Shown here: positions 8,128 to 17,768 of the stretch, in pieces | Layout: each line of letters starts with the position of its first letter | Numbering within the stretch: position 1 is the first letter of the stretch | From: GCA-2711565 sp963664245 | GTDB taxonomy: Bacteria; Bacteroidota; Bacteroidia; Bacteroidales; GCA-2711565 | Length of the DNA stretch: 64,000 bases | Assembly: GCA_963664245.1 (NCBI GenBank) | Contig: OY760934.1 | Location: 682,001-746,000 of the forward strand | Direction of reading: 5' to 3' | Made by a program: the position numbers and the translations under genes | Notes under the pieces: generated by a model | What the model was told of the DNA's origin: nothing | What the model saw: the letters and a program-made list of their open reading frames with translations, nothing else | The model's database searches: none

Positions 8128-9195
8128 ATGAAAAAAGAGATATTGGGATATAACAAGCAACTTGAAGTGCACAGAATAAACCTGGGGCTTCAGGAATTTG
8201 ATATCGGACGCGTAATTGCAGAACACAAAGAACGCTACATTGTAAAAACTGAGGTCGGAGAATTCGAAGCTGAAATAACCGGCAACCTTCGTTACTCGGC
8301 ATTGGGGCGCGAAGATTACCCGGCCGTTGGCGACTGGGTTGCACTCATTACTGCGGACGAACATTTTGCCATCATTCACAGCATTTTGCCAAGACAATCC
8401 GTGATCGGCAGAAAAGCTGCAGGACAAATCGGGGAAACCCAGATTATTGCCAGCAATGTGGATTATGCCTTACTGGTTCAGGCCGTCGACAGGGATTTCA
8501 ACATTAACCGTTTGGAACGCTACTTAAGCATTTGCTATTCTTCAAAAGTAGAGCCCATCATTGTTTTGACAAAAACCGATTTGATTGGCACAGAAGACTT
8601 AAACGAAATACTGGCTGCACTAAATCAACGGATTAAAAACGTTGAGGTTGTTCCCTTGAGTAACGAAAACCGTCAGGGCTATGAGCACCTAAACAAACTC
8701 ATAAAAACGGGGAAAACCTATTGCATGCTGGGATCTTCAGGTGTTGGTAAATCTACGTTATCCAACAATCTTTGCGGAAGTGAGCTAATGAAAACCAATG
8801 CCATCAGCAAATCAACGGCCAAAGGTCGTCATGTAACAACCCACCGCCAACTTATTTTAATGGAAAACGGAGGGATTTTAATTGACAATCCCGGAATGCG
8901 TGAGGTTGGGCTGAGCGACACAAGCGAAGGATTGGAAGCAACATTCAGTGCAATCACCAAGCTTTCGGAAAACTGCAAATTTAAAAACTGCACGCACACC
9001 AGCGAAACCGGATGTGCGGTTCTTAAAGCACTGACGGAAGGAATCATTGATGAACATTCTTATCAGAATTATCTGAAAATGGAAAAAGAAAATGCCTTTT
9101 TCGAATCAAGTGTTGCAGAGCGAAGAAAAAAAGATAAAGCCTTCGGGAAAATGGTTAAAAACGTAAAGAAAAAGAACATCAGAAACAAATTTTAA
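8128..9195 (+). CDS. rsgA: Ribosome small-subunit-dependent GTPase A
   Basis: This 355-residue circularly permuted GTPase helps late maturation of the 30S subunit by releasing RbfA. In order: an N-terminal OB-fold (about 20-95), then G4 (VLTKTDL), G1 (GSSGVGKST) and G3 (DNPGMRE), then a C-terminal zinc knuckle with C, C, H and C ligands (ENCKFKNCTHTSETGC). The permuted order G4-G1-G3 is diagnostic. The C-terminal tail is Lys/Arg-rich. It is the second gene after the GNAT acetyltransferase and ends before a strong terminator. Length is slightly above the usual 300-350. Confidence 0.95.
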   Translation: MKKEILGYNKQLEVHRINLGLQEFDIGRVIAEHKERYIVKTEVGEFEAEITGNLRYSALGREDYPAVGDWVALITADEHFAIIHSILPRQSVIGRKAAGQIGETQIIASNVDYALLVQAVDRDFNINRLERYLSICYSSKVEPIIVLTKTDLIGTEDLNEILAALNQRIKNVEVVPLSNENRQGYEHLNKLIKTGKTYCMLGSSGVGKSTLSNNLCGSELMKTNAISKSTAKGRHVTTHRQLILMENGGILIDNPGMREVGLSDTSEGLEATFSAITKLSENCKFKNCTHTSETGCAVLKALTEGIIDEHSYQNYLKMEKENAFFESSVAERRKKDKAFGKMVKNVKKKNIRNKF

Positions 9196-9249
9196 AACAA
9201 TTTGCATTCATACTTTTATGAAGCATAAATAACATTATCAGTACTAAAC

Positions 9250-9279
9250 AGAACCCCACGGATAAAGTGGGGTTCTTTG
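9250..9279 (+). terminator. Rho-independent terminator after rsgA
   Basis: A perfect 10-bp stem (AGAACCCCAC / GTGGGGTTCT) with a 7-base loop is followed by a short T run. Confidence 0.85.
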
Positions 9280-9386
9280 CAAAGTAAATCCCATTAGTCT
9301 TTGCCATAGAATTAATTCTTTAAATCGTGTATCTTATCTTTTTATTTTCGTATATTTAGTCGTGAACCTAAATTGCTAACAGAACG

Positions 9387-10211
9387 ATGAAATCGCGAAT
9401 AACTATTCTCACTCTTTTCTGCCTCCTGACTTATCCCCAAAGCAAAATAGTTGCACAAAACGACACGGACAAAAATTATTACCAGCCCATACAAGATGTT
9501 TTTCAAACCGAGCTGGTGTACCCACAGGAAAAAAACGAGGTACAGCTTTCTCTTTTCCCGATATTCAGGCATAGCGATAACGAAAATTACATTGGGCTTC
9601 TCCTTGCCACAGAATATGGATTAACCGACAACTGGCAAATAAGTTTTGAATGGAAGACGTTTCAGGGGATTTTTCCCGATTCCTGCCCATCAATCAACGG
9701 GATTGGCGATTTGGACATTGGAACACAATATAGCTTTATGAATATCGGGAACAGTAATTTTCATGCAGCCTTCGGCTTAGAACTTACTGTTCCGCTGGGT
9801 AATGCCGAAAAAGGACTGGGCGAAGATCAATGGGAATACGAACCTTATGTATCGCTGGCACTTGATTTTCCCTCATTAAACCATGCCCAGCTTTTTGCCC
9901 AGGCAGGCCTGGGGTTCGCCCAAAACAAAAAAAACAACGATGAACCGGAATTTAACGAACTGGCTTTTAGCGGCGGGCTATTTGTACCTTTTAATAAAAT
10001 AACATTGGTCTCGGAGTTAAGCTGGACAGGTAACAAGTGGGACGGTGGAGAGGAGGATGAACTTTACTTAACGCCCGGCATTATTTTAAATTTACCGGGA
10101 AATTGGGAAACTGGCCTGGGTATTCCTGTCGGATTAAATAAACAATCGGACGATTTTATGATTTTAGCGATACTAACATTTGAATTCAATTTAACAAAAA
10201 ACGACAACTAA
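9387..10211 (+). CDS. Outer-membrane beta-barrel protein (phenol-degradation MetA / transporter-like family)
   Basis: The 274-residue protein has a signal peptide (MKSRITILTLFCLLTYPQSKIVAQ) and then alternating amphipathic strands with aromatic girdles, such as NWQISFEWKTF, GIGDLDIGTQYSF and NFHAAFGLELTVPLG. The last strand ends in DFMILAILTFEFNLTKNDN, as in porin-like barrels. The pattern GDLDIGTQY and LTVPLGN matches the family annotated as putative MetA-pathway-of-phenol-degradation outer-membrane proteins. The substrate is unknown. It lies 24 bases before the histidine kinase gene, so the kinase could sense a state linked to this barrel; that link is an inference. Confidence 0.7.
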   Translation: MKSRITILTLFCLLTYPQSKIVAQNDTDKNYYQPIQDVFQTELVYPQEKNEVQLSLFPIFRHSDNENYIGLLLATEYGLTDNWQISFEWKTFQGIFPDSCPSINGIGDLDIGTQYSFMNIGNSNFHAAFGLELTVPLGNAEKGLGEDQWEYEPYVSLALDFPSLNHAQLFAQAGLGFAQNKKNNDEPEFNELAFSGGLFVPFNKITLVSELSWTGNKWDGGEEDELYLTPGIILNLPGNWETGLGIPVGLNKQSDDFMILAILTFEFNLTKNDN

Positions 10212-10235
10212 CTATTTGGTAACGAAATTAAAAAA

Positions 10236-11792
10236 ATGAAAATCTGGGAACGAATAATATTGGGTTTTATCTCGGTCATTATTATCATGATCTTTGTTGA
10301 CACTAACGCGATCATCAATAACATTCAAATCATTAACCGGGTAGAGGATCTGGAACACTCAAAACGGATTGAGCTGACAGAATCAAACAAAGCTGCTTAT
10401 GTAATACAGCGAATTAAATCGAACCTGAGAGAATTATTGCTTGAACTCGACAGTGGCGAAAGAGCTGAAGAGATAATCCTTGCCAGAAGGGAAATTGAAG
10501 AAAATGCCCTTGTGTTATCCTCATCATTGACCTCTATTTATAAAGCAACACATACCGGTTATCAAAGTTCAGAAGATGAGGAAGACAAAGAAAGGGAGCT
10601 GGGAGAACTTGCCATGATCGACTCTTTAAATGGACTGACAGAAAAATTTATTTCGGATATTCAGGCAACCCTGGAAATTATTGATGAAGGAGATTTAGAA
10701 GAAGCCAAAGATTTTTTTGAATACAATACCGAACCGGTTTCAAGAAAAGCCCAGGATTTAATCGCCGTAATTGTTGAGGATTCTGAAGAAGAAATAGCCT
10801 GGGCAATTAACCAACTCCATGAAAAAGTAAATAAAACCATACGCTTTGGGGTTTACCTGACCATACTGAGCATACTGCTGTCCCTGGCGATCGGCTTATA
10901 TATTTCGAGGTCGATTTCGGCACCGCTTTATAAGCTGATTTACGGAGCCAAAGAAATCGGGAAAGGGAATTTAGAAACCTCCGTGAGCCTTAAAACAAAA
11001 GGCGAGCTTCAATTGCTGGCCGATTCGTTCAACGACATGGCGAAAGAATTGAAAAGCAGGATCACCGCCATTAACAAACTAAATCAAGAATTGGAAGAAT
11101 CAAACCAAACCAAAGACACTTATTTTTCAATTATAGCCCACGATTTAAAAAACCCGTTTAACGTCATCCTGGGTTTTACCGATCTTTTGGTGGAGCAATA
11201 TCATGATTTTGATGAAAGGGAACGCCAAAACATCATACACCAACTCAACAAATCATCGAAACTTATTTACGATTTGCTCGAAAATCTTTTAAACTGGTCG
11301 CGTTCGCAAAGCGGAAAAATTGAACTCGTCATTAAAAACAATAAGCTGAACAACATCATCCAAAAGAGCATTAACTCATACAAAGGAAATGCGAAACAAA
11401 AAGACATCGTCATTGCCAACAAAACCCCGGAAGAAACAATGGTATACGCCGATGAGTTTACCATTACCGTGGCTATTAATAATATTTTAAGCAATGCCAT
11501 TAAGTTTACCCCTGACAAAGGCCTGGTAAGTATTTCGGCAACTGGCGGCAAAGATGAAGTTATGCTGACAATAAAAGATAGCGGTATTGGCATGGCCCAA
11601 GAGGTAATTGATAATCTTTTCCAGTCCAAAAAGATTGACTCGACCAAGGGAACCAAAAACGAAAAAGGAACCGGCCTGGGTCTAATCCTGGTAAAAGATT
11701 TCATTGAAAAAAACAACGGAAAACTTAAAATCAAAAGTGAACCCGGCAGGGGAACCGAATTTCAAATCTCGCTGCCCGTAGGTAAAGCATAA
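10236..11792 (+). CDS. Membrane sensor histidine kinase (HAMP-HisKA-HATPase)
   Basis: The 518-residue protein has a membrane segment at about 7-24, a helical periplasmic sensor of about 175 residues very rich in Glu, a second membrane segment (about 203-224), a HAMP domain (about 225-277), a HisKA domain with the phospho-acceptor His in SIIAHDLKNPFNVILGF, and a HATPase domain with the N box (NNILSNAIKFTPD), G1 box (DSGIGMA) and G2 box (GTGLGLILVKDFI). No response regulator gene is adjacent, so it is an orphan in this window. It probably shares a transcript with the upstream barrel gene. Confidence 0.92.
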   Translation: MKIWERIILGFISVIIIMIFVDTNAIINNIQIINRVEDLEHSKRIELTESNKAAYVIQRIKSNLRELLLELDSGERAEEIILARREIEENALVLSSSLTSIYKATHTGYQSSEDEEDKERELGELAMIDSLNGLTEKFISDIQATLEIIDEGDLEEAKDFFEYNTEPVSRKAQDLIAVIVEDSEEEIAWAINQLHEKVNKTIRFGVYLTILSILLSLAIGLYISRSISAPLYKLIYGAKEIGKGNLETSVSLKTKGELQLLADSFNDMAKELKSRITAINKLNQELEESNQTKDTYFSIIAHDLKNPFNVILGFTDLLVEQYHDFDERERQNIIHQLNKSSKLIYDLLENLLNWSRSQSGKIELVIKNNKLNNIIQKSINSYKGNAKQKDIVIANKTPEETMVYADEFTITVAINNILSNAIKFTPDKGLVSISATGGKDEVMLTIKDSGIGMAQEVIDNLFQSKKIDSTKGTKNEKGTGLGLILVKDFIEKNNGKLKIKSEPGRGTEFQISLPVGKA

Positions 11793-11846
11793 AAATATTT
11801 TTGATTGCCGATTGTCAGTTTACAATATCCGATTGAAAATCGTACG

Positions 11847-11867
11847 TTGTACATTGTACATTGTAAA
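11847..11867. repeat. Heptamer-phased short tandem repeat (TTGTACA)
   Basis: Three copies in 7-base register, TTGTACA, TTGTACA, TTGTAAA, follow an AT-rich stretch after the histidine kinase. It is one of four intergenic loci in the window with a 7-base period (others at 36125, 37591 and 41266). Confidence 0.6.
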
Positions 11868-11978
11868 TTTAATCCTCCTTTTTACTACCTTTATCCTTGC
11901 AGAAAGGAATGCTTCTCCCCGGCATTACGAGATTGATTATTAATAAGTGAAATAATACATTTTGGTTTATATATAATT

Positions 11979-12665
11979 ATGCGTCATTTTAAGAACATGA
12001 AGAAGTTTATTAAGAAATTTTGGAAAGATAACGTTGGCAGTAACTTGATTGCAGCAATAATCCTCGCAGCTATTACCTTAATATACAATTATGTTACATC
12101 TGTAGTAAATGACTCATCATTCTCAAAAGAATTCATAGATTTTATTAATCTTAAAATAGATCTTTGGTTAGTATTTATAATTTTTATAATTTGGATATTA
12201 GCTTATAGTATAAAACAATTATTAGAGAAAAATAAAAAGTTTAAATATGATAGCGAGACAATTAAACTCGACATAGCTAATTTCAATACTATAAGATACG
12301 ATCTATTAAACCCAGATACAGTTTATAATTTCAAGACTCATACTTTTTCAAATGGGCATTTCAAGACTGAAGAATTGTCATTTCTTAATTTAACTTCAAT
12401 AAAAGCTAAAGATCCGGAGTTTGAATTTTTTAATCCTGAATTAGAAAAGCTAAAAAAATTACTCCTTGAATCACTTTATAATTTTGAAGAAACAGTTCGT
12501 AAAAACATTTTTGGAACTGGCAACCTTGGTTTCGTATCAGTGCCAAAAGAATGGGAGATAAAAAAAAGGCTAAGCGCAATTAATGAGATTAGAACTACTG
12601 AGATTGATTTCATTAAATGTTATGATACATTTATTAGAAAATGTAGAGAAACATTAAAAACATAA
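11979..12665 (+). CDS. Hypothetical membrane protein, AT-rich
   Basis: The 228-residue protein has a basic N-terminus, two membrane segments (about 24-42 and 61-79) and a cytosolic, mostly helical domain with many Lys and Glu. I do not recognise a family. The gene is visibly more AT-rich than its neighbours, with many AAA, ATA and TTA codons, and stands alone between a kinase and a deacetylase, which suggests recent acquisition. The second Met (11997) is an equally good start. A role as a small membrane effector or defence protein is possible but unsupported. Confidence 0.6.
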   Translation: MRHFKNMKKFIKKFWKDNVGSNLIAAIILAAITLIYNYVTSVVNDSSFSKEFIDFINLKIDLWLVFIIFIIWILAYSIKQLLEKNKKFKYDSETIKLDIANFNTIRYDLLNPDTVYNFKTHTFSNGHFKTEELSFLNLTSIKAKDPEFEFFNPELEKLKKLLLESLYNFEETVRKNIFGTGNLGFVSVPKEWEIKKRLSAINEIRTTEIDFIKCYDTFIRKCRETLKT

Positions 12666-12790
12666 AACGAACGAACAACAACAGATCATGGTGCATGTCG
12701 CTATGGACAATAAATAAACATCACGGTTTACGGTACCAAACCGTTTTACTCAACTAACAAACACAAACACTTAAAGCCCAATCCAGAAAC

Positions 12791-13711
12791 ATGAGAAAAT
12801 TTCTAGTACCGATTTTAATCTCTTTACTATTTGTTTCTTGTCAAACGAAAACCAAGCAAACAGAAAAACCCCATATTGCTTTTTCTTTTGACGATGGGAG
12901 CACCAATAACATTCTATCTTACGACAATGCAGATTGGAACTCGATGATACGGAAACAATTGAAGGATAATCATATTCGGGCCGTTTGGTTTGTTGCCGGT
13001 AAAAGTGTAGATAATGACAAAGGCAAGCAGCTATTGCAAAAATGGAATGATGACGGCCATATCATCGCCAACCATACGTATAGCCATTTCAACTACCACG
13101 CTTCATCCATGACTTGCAAAACCTATACGCAAGACATTCAAAAATGCAATGCCTTAATATCCGGGTATGCGAATTATAAAAGAATCGTGCGCTTCCCGTA
13201 TTTAAAAGCAGGAAATACCAATTCAAAAAGAGACAGCCTGCTTGATTTTCTTCAGCAAAATAACTTTAAACAGGGTTGGGTTACCATTGATGCTTCCGAC
13301 TGGTATGTAAATATGCGCTTGATCAACCGCTTAAAACAAAATCCCGATGCCGATATCAGCGGCTTTAAAGAATATTACATTAACCATATTTTCGAAAGGG
13401 CAACATATTATAATGAACTCTCGACCCAAATAAATCACCGGCAGATAAAACACACCGTCTTGCTGCATTTTAATTTAACATCGGCCTTATTTTTAAACGA
13501 TTTGATTGAGAGATTCAGAAATGAAGGATGGGTCATTGATGATTACAGCGAAGCCATGGAGGACCCGGTTTATCTCGAACAACCAATAGCAATGCCCGCC
13601 GAACAAAGCCTGATATGGATGCAGGCCAAACAATCCGGTAAATTTGAATTAAGACACCCCGGGGAAGACGGCAGTTATGAAAAAGAAAAAATGGATAAAT
13701 TAGGATTGTAA
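12791..13711 (+). CDS. Polysaccharide deacetylase (NodB-like, CE4) lipoprotein
   Basis: The 306-residue protein carries a lipoprotein signal (MRKFLVPILISLLFVSC). The NodB catalytic core is intact: motif 1 FSFDDG (catalytic base and metal Asp), motif 2 NHTYSH (the two metal His) and motif 3 RFPY. Family members remove N- or O-acetyl groups from chitin, peptidoglycan or other surface glycans. Here it would be periplasmic and lipid-anchored. A C-terminal extension (about 235-306) is not part of the usual core. No glycan biosynthesis genes are near, so the substrate is open. Confidence 0.88.
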   Translation: MRKFLVPILISLLFVSCQTKTKQTEKPHIAFSFDDGSTNNILSYDNADWNSMIRKQLKDNHIRAVWFVAGKSVDNDKGKQLLQKWNDDGHIIANHTYSHFNYHASSMTCKTYTQDIQKCNALISGYANYKRIVRFPYLKAGNTNSKRDSLLDFLQQNNFKQGWVTIDASDWYVNMRLINRLKQNPDADISGFKEYYINHIFERATYYNELSTQINHRQIKHTVLLHFNLTSALFLNDLIERFRNEGWVIDDYSEAMEDPVYLEQPIAMPAEQSLIWMQAKQSGKFELRHPGEDGSYEKEKMDKLGL

Positions 13712-13755
13712 AAACAGCAATGGATTGGTAGTGACAAAATAGAAATTTTAAAGCA

Positions 13756-13763
13756 TAAATTTG
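13756..13763 (+). promoter_or_regulatory. Promoter -7 box for the NTF2-like lipoprotein at 13833
   Basis: TAAATTTG followed by CAGC matches TAnnTTTG. Transcription should start near 13770. Confidence 0.45.
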
Positions 13764-13832
13764 CAGCACAAAGATTAATTTAGCAGGAAAATGGATACAA
13801 AAGGAAACATACAAAAAAACAGAACGGGATCA

Positions 13833-14336
13833 ATGATACGTAAAATTATTTATGTTGTAGCAATAAGTATTTGCTTCTATAGTTGCGTTCAAAACAAATC
13901 AGAAGATAAAAACACAACATCGTCTAAAACAACAGCAATGAATCAGGAAAATATAGCAACAACCATTATTGGCTTGGAAAAAGCCGCACTGGAAAAATTG
14001 AATAAGGGAAATCCTTCGGGCTATTTAGATATTTATGCCGATGAGACTACATACTTTGACCCTTTCCGGGAAAAACGCTTCGATGGATTTGAAAGCATAC
14101 AGATTTTTTATAAAAGCATGGAGGGAACAATGTTTGTAGAGCAATACGAAATGATTGACCCTGTTGTACAAATAGCCGGAGAATTAGCGGTTTTGACTTA
14201 TAATTTAGCATCGCATATCGGAAACGATATTTTCCGCGAGAAATGTACAGAAGTGTACAAACAACAATCTGACAAACAATGGAAAATCATACACAGCCAT
14301 TGGTCAGTCGTTACGCCTATGAACAAAAACGAATAA
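13833..14336 (+). CDS. NTF2/SnoaL-like lipoprotein (DUF4440-type)
   Basis: From the ATG at 13833 the protein has a standard lipoprotein signal (MIRKIIYVVAISICFYSC) and 167 residues. An in-frame ATG at 13791 would add 14 polar residues; it has an AGGA-like site in front, so it cannot be excluded. The mature domain shows the nuclear-transport-factor-2 pattern: ALEKLNKGNPSGYLDIYADE, TTYFDPF, then curved strands ending in KQWKIIHSHWSVV, much like ketosteroid-isomerase-like or DUF4440 proteins. The ligand is unknown. It is unrelated in detail to the one at 313-807. Confidence 0.75.
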   Translation: MIRKIIYVVAISICFYSCVQNKSEDKNTTSSKTTAMNQENIATTIIGLEKAALEKLNKGNPSGYLDIYADETTYFDPFREKRFDGFESIQIFYKSMEGTMFVEQYEMIDPVVQIAGELAVLTYNLASHIGNDIFREKCTEVYKQQSDKQWKIIHSHWSVVTPMNKNE

Positions 14337-14425
14337 AAACAAAACGGATGAACGGCTAACACTGGTTCACAAGCAATAGCAAAATCCATACTCGGATCAT
14401 ATTCAGCTAAAAGATAAAATTATCA

Positions 14426-14542
14426 TAACTTTGTAATAAATGGGATTAACCCCAAAGCAAGCTTTGGAAACATTATTCCACAGCAAATCTACAGAAAATT
14501 ATACTCCTCCTTCCCATCCGCCAAAGCGAACGCGAAGGAGGA
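14426..14542 (+). other. Gap with a promoter-like box and two inverted repeats (possible small RNA)
   Basis: The gap 14337-14622 has no gene. It holds TAACTTTG (14426-14433, a -7 match), a short hairpin CCAAAG-CAAG-CTTTGG (14452-14467) and a 9-bp inverted repeat TCCTCCTTC / GAAGGAGGA (14505-14513 and 14534-14542). No T tract follows, so this may equally be a dispersed repeat. Confidence 0.25.
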
Positions 14543-14622
14543 ATTAAAAGTTATAAGCTGATTGAAACTTCAAAATCTCCTGCTGCATTTTACATGAAAC
14601 CATCTAAAATTCAACAACTTTC

Positions 14623-16143
14623 TTATTTCAAATTATAATATTCCAAATAAGTTTCTAAATCCAATGATTTTCCTGTTCCTTGAACTAATCTTTGGTTCCA
14701 ATCTAAATATTCTCCACTACTATAAAACTTTTCAATTAAATAAGGTCCTACATTTTTATTAAATGCATATCCGCTACCAAATTTATCTTCCAACGCTTTA
14801 TGCACCTGACATGCCACCATATCAGAAAGTAAATAGTTATGGAAATATAATGGATATGAAACATATATTATGTTATTTAACGGTTGAGTTCTGAACTCTT
14901 CAGTTTCAATAAGAAGATATTTGCGTCCCAACTCTAACTGAATCTCTTTAAATGATTTTTCAGGATTTAAATAAAGGTTCACTTCTTTCATAAAGTTGAA
15001 TAAATGTAACCTTATGAAAGCTGACGAATAAGTATCAATTATTTTTTTAGTTTCATTTATTTCTTGTTCCGATAATTCTGTATATTTTTTTTGCCATTCA
15101 ATATTTCTGGCAAACCATGCTATTGTTTCTGCCATACCTTCCGCAAATGTTGGATTTATATTTCCCGGAACCCATTCGTATCCTTCAAGAATTGGGAAAT
15201 TAATTGAGTTATATAAGCCATGTAAACCATGCCCCATTTCATGTAACCACACCGAAATATCCTGTTCAGTTGAAATAACAGCACGAAAATCATTTGGTAT
15301 ATCAACCATTATACCTTGTCCACCAACACCTTCTGGCAACTTTTGTTCAACTAATTTCATTGATAAATCACTATAACTTATACCAATATCATTTAACGTA
15401 TTTTTAACAAGTTCAACATTGTTTGTATCTCTGATTTTTTGGGGTGTTATATTCCTATAGTACGGAGCTATAAGCCTAAACATATTTGTTAAGCTAAATT
15501 CTTTACCATTATTTTCCAACTTAGTTTTTTCAACCAGTGCTTTGTATGCATCGAAAGTTGCACTATCCAATTTAAAGACAAAGTTCTTAAACCATTCGTA
15601 TCCTAATCCATTTGTTTCAAATGTTAAATGGACATAATTTTCAAACCCGAGTTTTACAGATTCTTCGTTTCTCAATTCTATAAGACTAAGAATAAGTGAA
15701 TCGATATTTTCCTTACTATTTTCTTTCTTGTTTGAAACTTCAAATATTTTCTCGAGCTTATTTCTTAACGCCATTATTTCTTCACTATATTCAACCTTTG
15801 CTGAAATTAAAACCCTATGCCACATATTTACACGTTTCTGTATAACAGGATCGTCTATTTCCGAAAGTTTAGGATACCAGTTTTCAATGATTGTGTTTAA
15901 AGTATCGTTACTTAAAAGATCATAAAATTTACGTTTAGGAGTTTCAAGATTTGGGTTTGTTTCTGCTGAATAAAAATTCCAATATGCTAAACCAAGTTCA
16001 CGAGCAATTTTCTCATACCTGTTTCCCATATTATCTAATATACTTTCTAATTCCTTTTCGTTATCTAAATATGAAGCAGAAAGAGTATTTGAATAACAAA
16101 AAGCTATAAATATTATTAATGTTCTTAAAATGATTTTTTTCAT
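14623..16143 (-). CDS. Secreted zinc metallopeptidase (gluzincin, M2/M3-like)
   Basis: The 506-residue protein has an N-terminal signal (MKKIILRTLIIFIAFCYSNTL) and a mostly helical body. The zinc site is WLHEMGHGLHG (HExxH) with the probable third ligand in NPTFAEGMAETIAWF, about 35 residues later, the gluzincin arrangement seen in families M2 (ACE-like) and M3 (oligopeptidases). SYPLYFHNYLLSDMVACQ resembles the substrate-binding helix region of those families. It probably trims peptides in the periplasm. The gene is more AT-rich than its neighbours and stands alone, which hints at transfer. Full-length M2 and M3 enzymes are longer, about 600-700 residues. Confidence 0.8.
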   Translation of the reverse strand: MKKIILRTLIIFIAFCYSNTLSASYLDNEKELESILDNMGNRYEKIARELGLAYWNFYSAETNPNLETPKRKFYDLLSNDTLNTIIENWYPKLSEIDDPVIQKRVNMWHRVLISAKVEYSEEIMALRNKLEKIFEVSNKKENSKENIDSLILSLIELRNEESVKLGFENYVHLTFETNGLGYEWFKNFVFKLDSATFDAYKALVEKTKLENNGKEFSLTNMFRLIAPYYRNITPQKIRDTNNVELVKNTLNDIGISYSDLSMKLVEQKLPEGVGGQGIMVDIPNDFRAVISTEQDISVWLHEMGHGLHGLYNSINFPILEGYEWVPGNINPTFAEGMAETIAWFARNIEWQKKYTELSEQEINETKKIIDTYSSAFIRLHLFNFMKEVNLYLNPEKSFKEIQLELGRKYLLIETEEFRTQPLNNIIYVSYPLYFHNYLLSDMVACQVHKALEDKFGSGYAFNKNVGPYLIEKFYSSGEYLDWNQRLVQGTGKSLDLETYLEYYNLK

Positions 16144-16439
16144 AGATTATTATTTTTAACGTTTTTTATATGACGCATAAATAAAATAAAGTTACAGGTA
16201 AAATTAACAAAAGTGATGATTTTTATTAAATTATTATGGATAGCAACTACTTATATGAATGAACCAACCAATCAATCATAACATTAGGGCAAACTACATG
16301 CGGAACTTGGCGGTTCGCTAACTAAATATTATCTTAGTAAACAATATTAACGGGTTGACAAGTAAGGCGGAAAAATCCCGCACATAGCCTAAGAGCCGTT
16401 CAATCATTTTCAGCGAAAGCTATCTAAAATATATAAAAC

Positions 16440-17384
16440 ATGAAAAAAGGAATTCCAATCTTACCATTGATTTTTTTGAGCCAGGTTTTATTTGCTCAAA
16501 CAGCAAAAACATCATTTACACCAGCTTATGACAGTACCCGGAACTTTGTTGGCAAAGATGTTTATAGTCTGATTGGGCAAACCTTATTTATGATCTCAAA
16601 ACCGGAAAATCTCCAAAAGTATGGGTACAGGGGGTTTGTATTAGACTATAAAAAAGACCGGCTCTCAAAAGAAAACATCTACAAATGCGGTGATAATCAC
16701 AACTCTAAACACGATGAGATTGCAGAAAAGCATTTTAAGGTATTGGATGTATTTGAACACCCTGACAAACATAAAGACACTGCTTTATACGGTGCTAAAT
16801 ATTTCTTAAAATTACAGGAATATAAGAGTAAAGATATTTTATATTTTGAATACGACAGCCGCCTTCCAAATACATTTAAGTCGGTTATTGTTATGGGGTT
16901 TTATGAAAAACAAATCAAAGAATCCATCGGAAAAGAATTTATTATACGGGGCAAAAATTGGCGCGAGACCATTTATAATGAAAACAGTCCATTATATGAT
17001 ATTGAAACTGGCGAAGAAGTTAAATTAGTCCCCGGCAGTGTTTGGAAAGTTATCAAATTAGCCATAGAAACAAAGTATTGCACATTATCGTATATCATCC
17101 AAAACGAAAACGGGAATAAAATAACGCTGGATGTTATCTCTGCACACGATTCGCCAAGGAGAACTGTTTATGAAAAAGAAAAAGTTAAACATATCATTGA
17201 AAAACACCCGGATTATTGGAACAAAATTATAGAAGGCAAGGTAGCTGTTGGCATGACCGAAGAAATGGTTGTTTTATCGTTGGGAGCTCCTCTAAAAATC
17301 AGCCGGACATCTTACGGAAACCGATGGGTTTATAAAGATCAGCACCTTAATTTCGAAAACGGGGTAGTAAAATCATTTAACTAA
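16440..17384 (+). CDS. Secreted protein with a BamE/SmpA-like C-terminal domain
   Basis: The 314-residue protein has a cleavable signal (MKKGIPILPLIFLSQVLFAQ). The central part (about 25-250) is not recognised. The last 50 residues (IIEGKVAVGMTEEMVVLSLG, then P, then NRWVYKDQHLNFENGVV) follow the BamE/SmpA/OmlA pattern: G-M-x-x-x-x-V near a turn with L-G-x-P, then an aromatic W-x-Y strand. That fold is often a protein-interaction module in envelope lipoproteins. There is no lipobox here. The gap 16144-16439 before it shows no gene or clear motif. Confidence 0.7.
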   Translation: MKKGIPILPLIFLSQVLFAQTAKTSFTPAYDSTRNFVGKDVYSLIGQTLFMISKPENLQKYGYRGFVLDYKKDRLSKENIYKCGDNHNSKHDEIAEKHFKVLDVFEHPDKHKDTALYGAKYFLKLQEYKSKDILYFEYDSRLPNTFKSVIVMGFYEKQIKESIGKEFIIRGKNWRETIYNENSPLYDIETGEEVKLVPGSVWKVIKLAIETKYCTLSYIIQNENGNKITLDVISAHDSPRRTVYEKEKVKHIIEKHPDYWNKIIEGKVAVGMTEEMVVLSLGAPLKISRTSYGNRWVYKDQHLNFENGVVKSFN

Positions 17385-17768
17385 ATGAAAGGAAAACGAC
17401 AAATACGCCAAGACTTTGAATTACCTGCATGCATTGAAAGTTGGGGATGGAAATACCATCATCTGGGGATTCCAACAACCATAAAAATGCCCAATGAAAG
17501 ATACCTGCCCCAGTTAAAATTTTATGTCTCAGGGTTTAGCACAAGTCCGTTTGGGATTGAATAGATGAGATTTGATGAGGATTGTCCGATATCAGATTTA
17601 ATAAAATCAGTGCCCCATATTGCATTCGAAGTTGACGATATTGATAAAGAATTGTAGAAGCATAATTTTGAAGTTATTGCGGAGCCCGGCATCCCTTCTG
17701 AAGGAGTAAGGACTGCAATGATTAAACATAATGGTGCTCCCATAGAATTAATTAAATTTAAGAAATAG
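17385..17768 (+). pseudogene. VOC/glyoxalase-family protein, broken by two in-frame amber codons
   Basis: Starting at the ATG directly after the previous stop codon, one reading frame of 128 codons encodes a recognisable VOC-domain protein: WKYHHLGIPT, YLPQLKFYVSGF, VPHIAFEVDDID and GVRTAMIKHNGAPIELIKF. Two TAG codons interrupt it, at 17562-17564 (where relatives plausibly have Trp: GIE-stop-MRF) and at 17655-17657 (in the helix after DDIDKEL). There is no frameshift, and the protein pattern is well kept between the stops, so the decay is recent or the stops are read through. Intact neighbours also end in TAG, so recoding of all TAG is unlikely. Confidence 0.8.

Noticed and set aside
17385..17768. 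Genome-wide recoding of TAG to an amino acid
   Set aside because: Several intact genes in the window end in TAG (for example rsgA's neighbours on either strand, including ffh), so TAG works as a stop.
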